In this document: in pieces, positions 20,100 through 29,950 of the stretch
Layout of the letters: each line of letters begins with the position of its first letter
How positions within the stretch are numbered: the stretch's first letter is position 1
From: Hydromonas duriensis
Lineage (GTDB): Bacteria > Pseudomonadota > Gammaproteobacteria > Burkholderiales > Burkholderiaceae
Assembly: GCF_004363775.1 (NCBI RefSeq)
Contig: NZ_SNZE01000001.1
Location: 196,741 to 260,740, forward strand
Length of the DNA stretch: 64,000 nt
Direction: 5' to 3'
Notes under the pieces: model-generated
What the model saw: only the letters and a program-made list of their open reading frames with translations
Told to the model about the DNA's origin: nothing
Databases searched by the model: none
Position numbers and translations under genes: made by a program

Positions 20100-20121
20100 G
20101 AGTTGTATCTCGAGTTGTATC
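20100..20121 (+). repeat. 10-bp direct repeat GAGTTGTATC
   Basis: GAGTTGTATC at 20100-20109 and 20112-20121 (12-bp period), next to the hairpins in the same intergenic region. Possible regulator half-sites. Confidence 0.65.
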
Positions 20122-20237
20122 AACGAATTTGAATGTTTTTGAAAAAACGTCCGTGGTTTCACGTTTTCTTTACGTTATTATACGTGCTTTGCAACTTCCT
20201 CGCTTCGCCTCACAGCCCCTTAAACGACTTCACGCCC

Positions 20238-21029
20238 ATGAAAAAATCAAAAACCAGCTATAAAAAAGAGCCCATTACCTTTTCAGAAATTGGTGATGTG
20301 CGTTATTTACACTTTGGCACGCCGTGGGTGCAAGGTGCGATGAATTTACGCAAGCCTTTTAAACTGGAGCTTGAATATGCACGCATGATGATGATGTATA
20401 TTTTGTTCCTCGATGAGCCCGCACAGGTTGCACAATTGGGCATGGGCTGCGCTTCGCTGACTAAATTTATTTGGAAAAACATGCCGCGCACCAACAGCAC
20501 GGTGGTTGAGCTTAATCCCGATGTGGTCAATGCCGCATACACCATGTTTAAGTTGCCGAGCGATGAGGCTCGAATCAATGTGGTGGAAGCCGATGCGGCC
20601 GAATGGGTGGAGCAACAAGCTGCGGTTTTTGATGTGCTGCAAGTTGACTTGTATGATGCGTCTGCGCGAGGCCCTGTGTGTGACAGTGTTGCGTTTTACA
20701 GTGGATGTTTCAATGCGCTCAAGGACAACGGCATGTTGACCGTGAATTTATTTGGCGACCACCCCAGTTTTGAGCGCAATATGACGCATTTAAACCAAGT
20801 GTTTGATGGTCGCGTCATTGCCATGCCTGAAATCCATGAAGGCAATCGCATTGCTTTGGCGTTCAAAGGTGCGCCTTTGGCCGTGACTTGGACCGATTTG
20901 TACGCCCGTGCGAGCGTGGTGAAAGAGGCTTACGATTTGCCCGCCAAACGTTGGGTGAGCGCGCTCAAACAGGTGGCTTTAGAAGCGGCGTCTCATCAAG
21001 GAAGTACAAAGGAACAGTTTTGCGTATGA
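20238..21029 (+). CDS. Spermidine synthase-like protein
   Basis: 263 aa Rossmann methyltransferase-fold protein of the spermidine synthase superfamily: FGTPWVQGAM, AQLGMGCASLTKFIW (cofactor loop), VVELNPDVV, DVLQVDLYDASARGP and FGDHPSF. The polyamine-site Asp motif is only partly conserved, so the substrate is uncertain. The ATG at 20238 (MKKSKTSYKK) was chosen because homology begins there; the frame is open to an ATG at 20133 that would add a hydrophobic 35-residue N-terminus. Neither start has a clear ribosome site. Confidence 0.75.
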   Translation: MKKSKTSYKKEPITFSEIGDVRYLHFGTPWVQGAMNLRKPFKLELEYARMMMMYILFLDEPAQVAQLGMGCASLTKFIWKNMPRTNSTVVELNPDVVNAAYTMFKLPSDEARINVVEADAAEWVEQQAAVFDVLQVDLYDASARGPVCDSVAFYSGCFNALKDNGMLTVNLFGDHPSFERNMTHLNQVFDGRVIAMPEIHEGNRIALAFKGAPLAVTWTDLYARASVVKEAYDLPAKRWVSALKQVALEAASHQGSTKEQFCV

Positions 21030-21144
21030 TGGCTTGAGCACAATGACGCACGCATTTATGCCTCTTCGTCCTTTAGCATTGGCTTAAAGTCATTATAATG
21101 TGGGTTAAAAGAAGCCCGAATGGGTAATTGTTAAGTGGAAACAT

Positions 21145-21900
21145 ATGGCACGAATTTTAATTAGTAATGATGATGGCTATCATGCGCCAGGTATCGAAGC
21201 GTTGTACGATGCCTTGCATGATTTAGGCGATGTCTCGGTGATGGCGCCAGACCAAAACCGCAGTGGCGCATCCAATTCATTGACTTTGGATAAGCCTTTG
21301 AATGTACGTCAAGCAAGCAATGGTTTTTATGTGGTCAATGGAGGGACGCCAACCGACTGTGTGCATTTGGCAAGTACGGGATTTTTTGAGCACAAACCTG
21401 ATATCGTGGTGTCTGGCATCAACAATGGCCAGAACATGGGCGATGATACGCTTTATTCTGGTACGGTCGCCGCAGCGATGGAGGGATTTTTATCAGGTGT
21501 TCCTTCATTGGCATTTTCGCAAGTGAATCGCGGTTGGACGCATGTCGATGCCGCTGCACAGATTGCTCGGCGTTTTGTGCAGATGTTTTTAGAAAAAGAA
21601 GTTCGCACCGCGTTATTGTGGAATATCAACATTCCCAATTTGCCTTTGAGTGATTTAAAAGGCATCGAAGTGACACGCTTGGGTCGTCGTCATACGGCTG
21701 AGAATGTTCATGTTGTGTCCAATCCACGGGGTGAGGCTCAATATTGGATTGGCGCGGCTGGTGATGTCAAAGATGGTGCGGATGGTACGGATTTTCATGC
21801 GACAGCGTGTGGTCGAGTGTCGGTGACACCGTTGCAAATTGACATGACCGCTTTTAGTGCTTTAACCGAAACCCGAGTTTTGGTTGACGGGTTGTTATGA
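21145..21900 (+). CDS. surE: 5'-nucleotidase SurE
   Basis: 251 aa. Metal-dependent nucleoside monophosphate phosphatase. The N-terminal [14 protein letters not shown] supplies the metal-binding Asp pair; [16 protein letters not shown] and [26 protein letters not shown] are the family motifs. First gene of the surE-pcm-nlpD-rlmD cluster; pcm follows after 27 bases. Confidence 0.96.
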   Translation: MARILISNDDGYHAPGIEALYDALHDLGDVSVMAPDQNRSGASNSLTLDKPLNVRQASNGFYVVNGGTPTDCVHLASTGFFEHKPDIVVSGINNGQNMGDDTLYSGTVAAAMEGFLSGVPSLAFSQVNRGWTHVDAAAQIARRFVQMFLEKEVRTALLWNINIPNLPLSDLKGIEVTRLGRRHTAENVHVVSNPRGEAQYWIGAAGDVKDGADGTDFHATACGRVSVTPLQIDMTAFSALTETRVLVDGLL

Positions 21901-21927
21901 TGTCTTAAGAAGGGAGACGCTTCGCTG

Positions 21928-22785
21928 ATGTCTAAAGGGCCGAAAAAAAACAGCTATGAACCGTTGTCTGAAGTACAGCGGGCATGGTTGCGCTCGCAAG
22001 AGCAGGCCCGTCAAAAAGTGAAGCCGTCCATTGTGCAGTCATTCGCACCCGTTGCCCCGCAGTCGCTGTACCCGATTATGCAAGAGAACACTTTGCGTAA
22101 TACATCAAGTGATTGGCGTGAGCGTCCTGAAGTGTTGCTCAAAGCCCGCGCCTTAATGGTGGATACAGTGCGTCAAAAAGGGGTGGACGACACGGCAGTT
22201 TTAAACGCGATGCGACGTTTGCCACGGCATGTTTTTGTCGATGATGCGTTTTATTTGCGTGCATACGATGACGATGCGCTGCCCATTGGTCATGGTCAAA
22301 CGATATCACAACCCTCAACTGTTGCGCGTATGTTGATGTTGTTGCGGGCGCATGCTGATTGTCATAAGGTTTTGGAAATTGGCACAGGTTGTGGTTATCA
22401 AGCCGCTGTACTGGCGTTGTGTGTCGAACAGGTCTATTCGATTGAGCGCATTGCGCCTTTGTACGAATTGGCCTCTTTTAATCTAAATCAAGTGCGTGGT
22501 GTCTTGCCGCACATGCCGAATCTTCGCTTTAGTGATGGCATGCTTGGTTGGGCAGAGGCGGCTCCGTTTGATGGTATTATTTTAGCGGCCGCAGGTTTGA
22601 CGGTTCCCCAAACACTTTTAGAACAATTGCGTGTCGGCGGTGTGTTGATAGCTCCCGTCGCGCTTGAAGCTCATTCTCAACAGCATTTGGTGCGCATCAC
22701 GCGCACGAGTGAAAAAGAATGGCAACGTGAAATTTTAGAAACCGTGCGTTTTGTTCCACTTGTGAAAGGTGTTTTGCATAAGTAA
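21928..22785 (+). CDS. pcm: Protein-L-isoaspartate O-methyltransferase
   Basis: 285 aa, longer than the ~208-aa E. coli enzyme because of an N-terminal extension of about 75 residues rich in Gln, Pro and basic residues. Repairs isoaspartyl residues with SAM. Core motifs: LPIGHGQTISQPSTVARML, VLEIGTGCGYQAAVLA and the acidic IERI segment. aagggaga precedes the ATG. Linked to surE as in many proteobacteria. Confidence 0.95.
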   Translation: MSKGPKKNSYEPLSEVQRAWLRSQEQARQKVKPSIVQSFAPVAPQSLYPIMQENTLRNTSSDWRERPEVLLKARALMVDTVRQKGVDDTAVLNAMRRLPRHVFVDDAFYLRAYDDDALPIGHGQTISQPSTVARMLMLLRAHADCHKVLEIGTGCGYQAAVLALCVEQVYSIERIAPLYELASFNLNQVRGVLPHMPNLRFSDGMLGWAEAAPFDGIILAAAGLTVPQTLLEQLRVGGVLIAPVALEAHSQQHLVRITRTSEKEWQREILETVRFVPLVKGVLHK

Positions 22786-22870
22786 AGTGGGGCATCAACA
22801 CCGCAACAAGTGGATTGCGGAAATAGGATATGGTAAACCAACACCAATTAAATGATGTAGAGGGAAAACT

Positions 22871-23638
22871 ATGAAAAAAAGGTATCAGTATCTTTTAAAA
22901 GCCATTATGACCGTGGGTATTGGCATGACTTTAGTGGCGTGTGGCACAAGTAGTGGCGGTGGCTCTTCACGTCACAGTCATCGTGCCGATTCCAGTGGCA
23001 TGTATCGTGTGCAGTCAGGAGACACTTTGGCGTTGATTGCGCGTGCAAATAATGTCAATTATGTTGATATCATGCGTTGGAATGGTTTGACCAATCCTGA
23101 CCGCATTGAGGTCGGCTGGCGTTTACGCGTGCGACCCAATGCCTCTGGAAAATCGGTGGTCTCGACACCATCCGCTCCACCAGTGGACACCAGCGGCGGG
23201 GTTTCGGTGGTTAAAGCCAAACCGCCCGCATCGGCGAATCAAGATTTGGCCGCTAATCCTGAAATTGTTAATAATTTGCGCTGGGTGTGGCCTGTTCCTG
23301 GCGAGGTGCTGAAGCGATTTGATGGCATAAACAGTAAGGGCGTTGTCTTGGCTGGTAACCTAAAAGACCCTGTGTTCGCTGCGGCGAATGGTGAAGTGAT
23401 TTATGCAGGCAACAGCTTGCGAGGTTACGGCAATATGATAGTGATTAAGCACAATGACACATGGAGCACGGTGTATGCCAATAACAGTGAATTGTTGGTT
23501 AAGGTGGGCGACCGTGTGACGGCTAATCAAACAATTGCGCGCATGGGCAGTACCGAGGCACCGCGCGTGCAGTTGTATTTTGAGGTGCGTTGGAATGCCA
23601 AGCAGATTGACCCCCTTAAAGTTTTACCAGCGCGCTAA
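22871..23638 (+). CDS. nlpD: NlpD-type lipoprotein: LysM plus degenerate LytM (M23) domain
   Basis: 255 aa. Lipoprotein signal with lipobox LVAC (Cys24). LysM peptidoglycan-binding domain at about 45-90 (YRVQSGDTLALIARANNV). A C-terminal M23/LytM domain from about 140 lacks the zinc ligands: YANNS replaces YAHNS, and QLYFEVR replaces the LHFEIR-type HxH strand. This fits NlpD/EnvC proteins that activate cell-wall amidases rather than cut peptidoglycan. rpoS, the usual next gene, is absent; rlmD follows after 22 bases. Confidence 0.93.
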   Translation: MKKRYQYLLKAIMTVGIGMTLVACGTSSGGGSSRHSHRADSSGMYRVQSGDTLALIARANNVNYVDIMRWNGLTNPDRIEVGWRLRVRPNASGKSVVSTPSAPPVDTSGGVSVVKAKPPASANQDLAANPEIVNNLRWVWPVPGEVLKRFDGINSKGVVLAGNLKDPVFAAANGEVIYAGNSLRGYGNMIVIKHNDTWSTVYANNSELLVKVGDRVTANQTIARMGSTEAPRVQLYFEVRWNAKQIDPLKVLPAR

Positions 23639-23660
23639 TTTGTGATTAAAAAGAAAGTAG

Positions 23661-25025
23661 ATGTTTCTGATGGGCAGACGTAAAAAAGAACAAAAAGTCG
23701 AAAAAGTATTTCCCGTGGTGCAATTGACCATAGAGTCCTTGGATATGGAAGGGCGTGGTATTGCGCACCATGATGGTAAGGTCGTGTTTGTTGAAGGTGC
23801 GTTGCCTTTTGAAGAAGTGCGCGCACACGTGATTCGAGAAAAATCAAATTACAATCAAGCCCGAACCACTGAGGTGTTGCGGGCTTCAAGCGAACGTGTG
23901 AAACCCAAATGTGCTGCGTATGGTGTGTGCGGTGGATGCGCCATGCAACACATCAATCCGCGTGCGCAAGTGGCGGCCAAGCAACGGGTTTTGGAAGACA
24001 ATTTACAACGAATTGGGCAGGTGCGACCAGAGATTATTCTGCGTCCAATTGCTGGCCCCACATGGGGTTACCGCTATCGGGCGCGTTTGTCGGTGCGCAA
24101 TGTGCATAAAAAAGGTCAAGTCTTGGTTGGTTTTAGGGAGAAAAATGGCAGTTATGTGGCCAACATGCTCGCCTGTGAAGTTTTGCCCAAACACATTTCA
24201 GACTTGTTGCCTAAATTACGTGAGCTTATCGCAGCGACCAGCGTTGCCGACCATATTCCACAAATCGAAGTTGCAATTGGACAAGACTCCAATGTGCTTG
24301 TGTTTCGTCACATGTTACCGCTCAATGCCGATGATGAACGGCTTTTAAGGGACTTTAGTGAGACCCATCACGTTGATATTTGGTTGCAGCCCAAAGGTGT
24401 TGAAACGGTGCATGCTTTTCATCCGACTGACAGCGCATTGTATTACGATTTACCCGAGTTTGGCATCCGCATGCCCTATCGTCCGACTGACTTTACGCAA
24501 GTGAATTTTCACATCAATCGTGTTTTGGTCGCTCGCGCGATTCGCCTGTTGGAGATTAAGCCCAATGAACGAGTGGCGGATTTTTTCTGTGGCTTAGGCA
24601 ATTTCACATTGCCTTTGGCAACGCAAGCCACCCACGTCATTGGCATTGAAGGTTCAACGCAGCTCACGCAACGCGCCTTAGAAAATGCGCAAGTCAATGG
24701 TGTGGCGGACAAAACTGAGTTTTACTGTCGAAATTTGTTTGAAGTGACGGCTGATGATTTACGCTCTTTAGGTGCAATTGACAAATATTTGGTAGACCCG
24801 CCGCGCGATGGTGCAGACGCGTTGTGTCGTGCATTGGCTGAACTGACGCGGCAGGAAAAACCGCGCAAAATTGTTTATGTTTCTTGCAATCCATCGACCT
24901 TGGCGCGTGATGCACATACCTTGGTGCATCAGGCAGGGTATCGCTTGGTCTCTGCAGGCGTAGTCAATATGTTTCCACACACTGCGCATGTTGAATCAAT
25001 GGCTGTATTTGAGTTGCAAGCATAA
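23661..25025 (+). CDS. rlmD: 23S rRNA (uracil-1939-C5)-methyltransferase RlmD
   Basis: 454 aa. N-terminal TRAM domain (about 18-75); [4Fe-4S] cysteines Cys84, Cys90, Cys93 and a later one near 173 (LACEVL); SAM-binding [13 protein letters not shown]; catalytic [11 protein letters not shown] near the C-terminus. Methylates U1939 of 23S rRNA in E. coli. Either ATG at 23661 or the ATG three codons later could be used. Last gene of the surE cluster. Confidence 0.94.
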   Translation: MFLMGRRKKEQKVEKVFPVVQLTIESLDMEGRGIAHHDGKVVFVEGALPFEEVRAHVIREKSNYNQARTTEVLRASSERVKPKCAAYGVCGGCAMQHINPRAQVAAKQRVLEDNLQRIGQVRPEIILRPIAGPTWGYRYRARLSVRNVHKKGQVLVGFREKNGSYVANMLACEVLPKHISDLLPKLRELIAATSVADHIPQIEVAIGQDSNVLVFRHMLPLNADDERLLRDFSETHHVDIWLQPKGVETVHAFHPTDSALYYDLPEFGIRMPYRPTDFTQVNFHINRVLVARAIRLLEIKPNERVADFFCGLGNFTLPLATQATHVIGIEGSTQLTQRALENAQVNGVADKTEFYCRNLFEVTADDLRSLGAIDKYLVDPPRDGADALCRALAELTRQEKPRKIVYVSCNPSTLARDAHTLVHQAGYRLVSAGVVNMFPHTAHVESMAVFELQA

Positions 25026-25155
25026 TTTAAGCGTTGCTGCTCGACCCTAACGTTGCTCGAAAGCACTCACGAGGGTATGATTTTGGTTAGCTGTATGGCT
25101 CGCTGTGCAAAAATACCAATGAGCCTATTTTTTAAAAAAGATATAAAGGACAAAG

Positions 25156-26355
25156 ATGAATGTTAAAACTTTAAGCCAATTGGTCACGGCGGGCGAACTT
25201 AAAGGTAAGCGTGTATTTATTCGTTCGGATTTGAACGTGCCGCTAAACGATGAGCACATCATTACTGATGACACCCGCATCCGTGCGTCTATTCCTGCGA
25301 TTCAAATGGCTTTGAATGCGGGTGCAGCCGTTATGGTGACCTCGCACTTAGGTCGCCCGACTGAGGGCGTATTAGCCGAAGGTGATTCGCTCGCGCCTGT
25401 GGCCGCTTGTATTGCCGAATTGCTTGGCGATGGCATTACAGTCCGACTGGTGCAAAATTGGGTGGATGGCGTTGAGGCTCAAGTGGGTGAGGTGGTCGTG
25501 CTTGAGAACTGTCGCGTGAATGCAGGCGAGAAAAAAAATGATGAGGCCTTGTCGCGCAAAATGGCAGCATTATGCGATGTCTACGTCAACGATGCTTTTG
25601 GCACATCACATCGGGCTGAGGCCACCACTTATGGCATTGCCCAGTTCGCGCCCATCGCTGTAGCAGGCCCCTTGCTCGAAGCTGAGTTAGATGCCTTAGG
25701 TAAAGCCTTACTCGCCCCGAAAAAACCTTTGGCTGCAATAGTGGCTGGCTCTAAAGTTTCCACCAAACTTACTATCTTGCAAAGTTTAGCCGATAAAGTG
25801 GACCAGCTCATTGTGGGCGGCGGCATTGCCAATACCTTTATGGCGGCAATGGGCTTGCCGATTGGTCAATCCTTATCTGAACCTGATTTGGTTAATGAAG
25901 CAAAGTCGATTATCGACAAAATGGCAGCCCGTGGTGCGAGCGTGCCGATTCCGACCGATGTGGTGTGTGCTAAAGCATTTTCTAAAGATGCCGTTGCAAC
26001 GGTAAAAAAATCCACAGAAGTTGAGGCCGATGACATGATTTTAGACATTGGTCCTGACACCGCTGCAGTGATAGCAGGTCAATTATTGACAGCAGGTACC
26101 ATCGTTTGGAATGGCCCAATGGGCGTGTTTGAATTTGACCAATTTGGCAATGGCACGCGCGTATTGGCTCAGGCCATCGCACGCTCAACAGCCTTTTCCA
26201 TCGCAGGCGGTGGCGACACCTTGGCGGCGATTGCGAAATATAACGTTGGTGATGAGGTCAGCTATATTTCAACGGGTGGTGGTGCATTCTTGGAGTTTTT
26301 GGAAGGTAAAGAGTTACCCGCTGTGGCGATTTTGAAGCAGCGCGCATTGGATTGA
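25156..26355 (+). CDS. pgk: Phosphoglycerate kinase
   Basis: 399 aa, full length. Transfers phosphate between 1,3-bisphosphoglycerate and ADP in glycolysis/gluconeogenesis. Shows [32 protein letters not shown] and the GGGDTLAAI nucleotide loop. ataaagga precedes the ATG. The fba gene follows after 105 bases; the pyruvate kinase gene often found between pgk and fba in relatives is not here. Confidence 0.97.
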   Translation: MNVKTLSQLVTAGELKGKRVFIRSDLNVPLNDEHIITDDTRIRASIPAIQMALNAGAAVMVTSHLGRPTEGVLAEGDSLAPVAACIAELLGDGITVRLVQNWVDGVEAQVGEVVVLENCRVNAGEKKNDEALSRKMAALCDVYVNDAFGTSHRAEATTYGIAQFAPIAVAGPLLEAELDALGKALLAPKKPLAAIVAGSKVSTKLTILQSLADKVDQLIVGGGIANTFMAAMGLPIGQSLSEPDLVNEAKSIIDKMAARGASVPIPTDVVCAKAFSKDAVATVKKSTEVEADDMILDIGPDTAAVIAGQLLTAGTIVWNGPMGVFEFDQFGNGTRVLAQAIARSTAFSIAGGGDTLAAIAKYNVGDEVSYISTGGGAFLEFLEGKELPAVAILKQRALD

Positions 26356-26460
26356 TAAACGGTATCTCGAGAAAATTTTGAGAAACTAAATGGTTGAGCT
26401 TGAGGCGCTTAAGGCAATTGAGCTCAATCGTGTATTTTTTCAAATTAAAGGAGTCCTTCA

Positions 26461-27537
26461 ATGACTAAAATTTTTAATCACGTTAAAGCAGGTGTGTTGA
26501 CGGGTGATGATGTGCAAAAAGTATTTGAACTGGCGAAAGCGGGGAACTTTGCTTTGCCCGCAGTCAATGTGGTCAATAGCGACACCATTAACGCCAGTTT
26601 AGAAGCCGCGGCCAAAGCGAAAGCCCCAATTATTATTCAGTTTTCTAATGGTGGCGCAGCGTTTATGGTCGGTAAAGGTTTGAAACTTGAGGGGCAAGAG
26701 GCTGCGGTGTTGGGTGCAGTCGCTGGGGCACGTTATGTGCATCAAGTTGCGGCGGCTTATGGCGTGCCTGTGATGTTACACACCGATCATGCGGCGAAAA
26801 AACTGCTGCCATGGATTGATGGGCTGTTAGACGCAGGCGAGGCTTTTTTTGCTGAAACAGGCAAACCTTTGTTTTCATCGCATATGTTGGATTTGTCGGA
26901 AGAACCTTTGCACGAGAACATTGACATTTGTGCTGAGTATCTCAAACGCATGGATAAAATGGGCATGACGTTGGAAATCGAATTGGGTTGCACGGGCGGC
27001 GAAGAAGATGGCGTGGACAATACAGGCATGGATGCGTCCGCTTTGTACACGCAGCCAGAGGATGTGGCATATGCTTATGAGCAATTGATTAAAATCAGCC
27101 CGCGCTTTACCATTGCGGCCTCATTTGGCAATGTGCATGGCGTGTATAAACCAGGCAACGTCAAGTTGACCCCACAAATTCTTGATAATTCGCAAAAATA
27201 TGTGTCAGAAAAATTCGGTCTGCCCGCCAAATCATTGAACTTTGTATTTCATGGCGGTTCGGGTTCTACGGATGCGGAGATTAAAGAATCTGTTAGCTAT
27301 GGTGTGGTAAAAATGAACATTGATACCGATACGCAGTGGGCGAATTGGGCGGGCGTGCTGAACTATTACAATGACAAAAAAGACTATTTGCAAGGTCAAT
27401 TGGGCAATCCAGATGGTCCAGACTCGCCCAATAAAAAACATTATGACCCGCGCGTGTGGTTACGTAAAGGTCAGGAGTCGATGGTGTCTCGCTTGGTTCA
27501 AGCGTTTACAGAGTTGAATGCTTTGGATGTGTTGTAA
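26461..27537 (+). CDS. fba: Class II fructose-bisphosphate aldolase
   Basis: 358 aa, class IIA (E. coli FbaA-like) length. Zinc-dependent cleavage of fructose-1,6-bisphosphate. HTDHAAKKLLPWIDG carries the first metal ligands; ELGCTGGEEDGVDN and FVFHGGSGST are family motifs. aaaggag ribosome site. Ends at a strong terminator, so pgk-fba may be one transcription unit. Confidence 0.97.
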   Translation: MTKIFNHVKAGVLTGDDVQKVFELAKAGNFALPAVNVVNSDTINASLEAAAKAKAPIIIQFSNGGAAFMVGKGLKLEGQEAAVLGAVAGARYVHQVAAAYGVPVMLHTDHAAKKLLPWIDGLLDAGEAFFAETGKPLFSSHMLDLSEEPLHENIDICAEYLKRMDKMGMTLEIELGCTGGEEDGVDNTGMDASALYTQPEDVAYAYEQLIKISPRFTIAASFGNVHGVYKPGNVKLTPQILDNSQKYVSEKFGLPAKSLNFVFHGGSGSTDAEIKESVSYGVVKMNIDTDTQWANWAGVLNYYNDKKDYLQGQLGNPDGPDSPNKKHYDPRVWLRKGQESMVSRLVQAFTELNALDVL

Positions 27538-27558
27538 TTTTTAGAGCGAGATTGTTAT

Positions 27559-27589
27559 AAAAAAGCCTTTCATGACGAAAGGCTTTTTT
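27559..27589. terminator. Bidirectional terminator between fba and galU
   Basis: 13-bp stem AAAAAAGCCTTTC / GAAAGGCTTTTTT with a 5-nt loop, T tracts both ways; between convergent fba and galU. Confidence 0.92.
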
Positions 27590-27630
27590 CAATTCAGACG
27601 CATTTAATAAGACGCGATAAATTAAAAACC

Positions 27631-28464
27631 TTATTTGTCTAAATAACGCAAACCAAAGTGCAGATTTGCTTCTAAGAAGCCCACTTTGTTCCCGCAATCA
27701 AAACGTTTGCCTGATAAGGGAATACCAATCATTTTTTCAGTGGCTAACAGCGCGGAAATGCCATCGGTTAATTGAATTTCACCGCCTGTGCCGCGTTGTA
27801 CGTTTTGTAAAATAGGCATGATGCTTCCACTCAACACATAACGTCCAACAACAGACCAGTTGCTCGGGGCCGCATCACGTTTCGGTTTCTCGACAATGCT
27901 TTCAATTTGAACAGGGGTGGTGCTGTCGTTGACGGGCTTGATGATGCCGTATTTTTCGACCTCGCTCCACGCCACTTGCTCTAGGGCCAAGACGCTACAA
28001 TGTTCGCGGTCATGGGCTTGAATGAGCTGTTTCATTGCGCCCACGGGATAGCCATCAATTAGGTCATCAGGCAATAAAACTGCGAAGTGCTCGTCGGGTG
28101 TAATGAGCGGTGAGGCGCAATTAACGGCATGCCCTAAGCCCAATGCTTCGGATTGACGCACGTAAATGCATTGGATGTGCGAAGGAATGATGTTGCGCAC
28201 AATCTCTAGGGCGTCTTTTTTTTGTTTGGCTTCCAGCTCATTTTCAAGATCGGGGTTGCGATCGAAATAATCTGCAATCGCATTTTTGGTTCGACCTGTG
28301 ACGAAAATTAAGGTCTCGCATCCCGCCTCAACGGCTTCCCGTACCGCATAGTCAATAATTGGGCGGTCAACGACGGTCAGCATTTCTTTGGGAATGGCTT
28401 TGGTCGCGGGTAAAAAACGTGTGCCTAAACCTGCCACTGGGAAAACTGCTTTTTGTACGGGCAT
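27631..28464 (-). CDS. galU: UTP--glucose-1-phosphate uridylyltransferase
   Basis: 277 aa. Makes UDP-glucose. Nucleotidyltransferase motif AGLGTRFLPATKAIPKEM, VDRPIIDYAVREA, and LPDDLIDGYP. It has aggag upstream on the minus strand. Last gene of the rfbBDAC-galU run, 29 bases after rfbC, so probably co-transcribed for surface polysaccharide precursors. Confidence 0.95.
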   Translation of the reverse strand: MPVQKAVFPVAGLGTRFLPATKAIPKEMLTVVDRPIIDYAVREAVEAGCETLIFVTGRTKNAIADYFDRNPDLENELEAKQKKDALEIVRNIIPSHIQCIYVRQSEALGLGHAVNCASPLITPDEHFAVLLPDDLIDGYPVGAMKQLIQAHDREHCSVLALEQVAWSEVEKYGIIKPVNDSTTPVQIESIVEKPKRDAAPSNWSVVGRYVLSGSIMPILQNVQRGTGGEIQLTDGISALLATEKMIGIPLSGKRFDCGNKVGFLEANLHFGLRYLDK

Positions 28465-28493
28465 GTGTATCTCCTTAAAATTAATATGTAATG

Positions 28494-29042
28494 CTACTCA
28501 AAAAGTTCAGCTTCATTAAGAAAAAGTGCTTGTTTATCCTTGTCCGCCAATAGAACCATGCTCGGTGTAACGCCCCAATTAATCGCCAGCTCTGGGTCAT
28601 CCCAACGTATGCTGCGCTCATGGGCTTTGAACCAATAGTCAGTGGTTTTGTATAAAAAGTCAGCGCTCTCAGAAGTGACGACAAAACCATGCCCAAACCC
28701 AGGTGGTATCCATAACTGTCGATGATTGTCCGCCGATAATTCTACCGCCACCCATTGTTTAAATGTCGGTGAAGATTGGCGTAAATCAACGGCCACATCA
28801 ATCACGGTGCCATTGACCACACGCACCAGTTTGCCTTGTGCGCGTTCAATTTGGTAGTGCAATCCTCGCAAAACCCCTTGTGTTGAACGGGAGTGATTGT
28901 CTTGTACGAAAGGCAAGGTCACGCCTGTTTGTTTACGGAATTGTTGTTCATTAAAACTTTCAAAGAAAAAACCGCGGGCGTCACCAAAAACAGTGGGCTC
29001 GATGATTTTGACTTCAGGAATGGCGGTGTCTATGACGTTCAT
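28494..29042 (-). CDS. rfbC: dTDP-4-dehydrorhamnose 3,5-epimerase
   Basis: 182 aa. Third step of dTDP-L-rhamnose synthesis. Cupin-fold protein with [34 protein letters not shown] (catalytic His) and [10 protein letters not shown]. Its ATG overlaps the rfbA stop by 4 bases (translational coupling). Confidence 0.96.
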   Translation of the reverse strand: MNVIDTAIPEVKIIEPTVFGDARGFFFESFNEQQFRKQTGVTLPFVQDNHSRSTQGVLRGLHYQIERAQGKLVRVVNGTVIDVAVDLRQSSPTFKQWVAVELSADNHRQLWIPPGFGHGFVVTSESADFLYKTTDYWFKAHERSIRWDDPELAINWGVTPSMVLLADKDKQALFLNEAELFE

Positions 29043-29944
29043 ATTGATGTTGTCTTGGTTTGCTTGGTGTTCACAAGCCGTTGTAAATATTGACCGTAGT
29101 CACTTTTAAGCAGGGGTTCAGCTAACTTAGCCAACTGGGCGTTGTTGATGTAGCCCATGCGGTAGGCAATTTCTTCAACGCAAGCGACTTGTAGTCCTTG
29201 TCGCTTTTGGATTGAGGCCACAAAAGAGCCTGCATCATGTAAGGAGTCATGCGTGCCTGTGTCTAACCAAGCGTAGCCACGATCCATGGCTTGCACGGTC
29301 AATTCGCCGCGTTTTAGATAAATTTGATTCAAATCGGTAATTTCCAGCTCGCCACGAGCAGAGGGGCGGATGGTTTTGGCGTATTCCACCACGTTGGCAT
29401 CATAAAAATATAGACCTGTGACCGCATAGTTTGATTTGGGCTGGCTTGGTTTTTCTTCGATAGAAACCGCTTTGTTGTCGTCATCAAATTCAACCACGCC
29501 GTAACGTTCTGGGTCGTGTACATGGTAGGAAAACACGGTTGCACCTTGCACTTGATTGTTGGCCTCTTGCAGCAAACCATGCAGGTCGTGTCCAAAGAAA
29601 ATATTATCGCCGAGAACCAGAGCAGCGGGGCTGCCTGCTAAAAAGTCTTCTCCAAGGATGAATGCTTGAGCCAAGCCGTCGGGTGAGGGTTGGATTTTAT
29701 ATTGTAAACGCAGCCCCCATTGTGAACCATCGCCGAGCAGTGATTCAAACCGACCAATGTCCTGAGGGGTGCTGATGATGAGTATGTCTTGGATGCCTGC
29801 AAGCATCAATACGCTCAAGGGGTAGTAAATCATTGGCTTGTCATATACAGGCAAAAGTTGCTTACTCATTGCGTATGTGATTGGGTACAGCCGTGTCCCT
29901 GAGCCGCCCGCGAGAATAATCCCTTTTCGATTGGTTGTGTTCAT
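29039..29944 (-). CDS. rfbA: Glucose-1-phosphate thymidylyltransferase
   Basis: 301 aa. First step of dTDP-rhamnose synthesis (glucose-1-P plus dTTP). Motif [20 protein letters not shown], then [12 protein letters not shown] and [19 protein letters not shown]. Overlaps rfbC by 4 bases; 6 bases after rfbD. Confidence 0.96.
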   Translation of the reverse strand: MNTTNRKGIILAGGSGTRLYPITYAMSKQLLPVYDKPMIYYPLSVLMLAGIQDILIISTPQDIGRFESLLGDGSQWGLRLQYKIQPSPDGLAQAFILGEDFLAGSPAALVLGDNIFFGHDLHGLLQEANNQVQGATVFSYHVHDPERYGVVEFDDDNKAVSIEEKPSQPKSNYAVTGLYFYDANVVEYAKTIRPSARGELEITDLNQIYLKRGELTVQAMDRGYAWLDTGTHDSLHDAGSFVASIQKRQGLQVACVEEIAYRMGYINNAQLAKLAEPLLKSDYGQYLQRLVNTKQTKTTSI

Positions 29945-29950
29945 GTGAGT

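Noticed and set aside
25096..25134. Terminator between rlmD and pgk
   Set aside because: Only a 5-bp stem (GGCTC/GAGCC) with a very long loop supports it.
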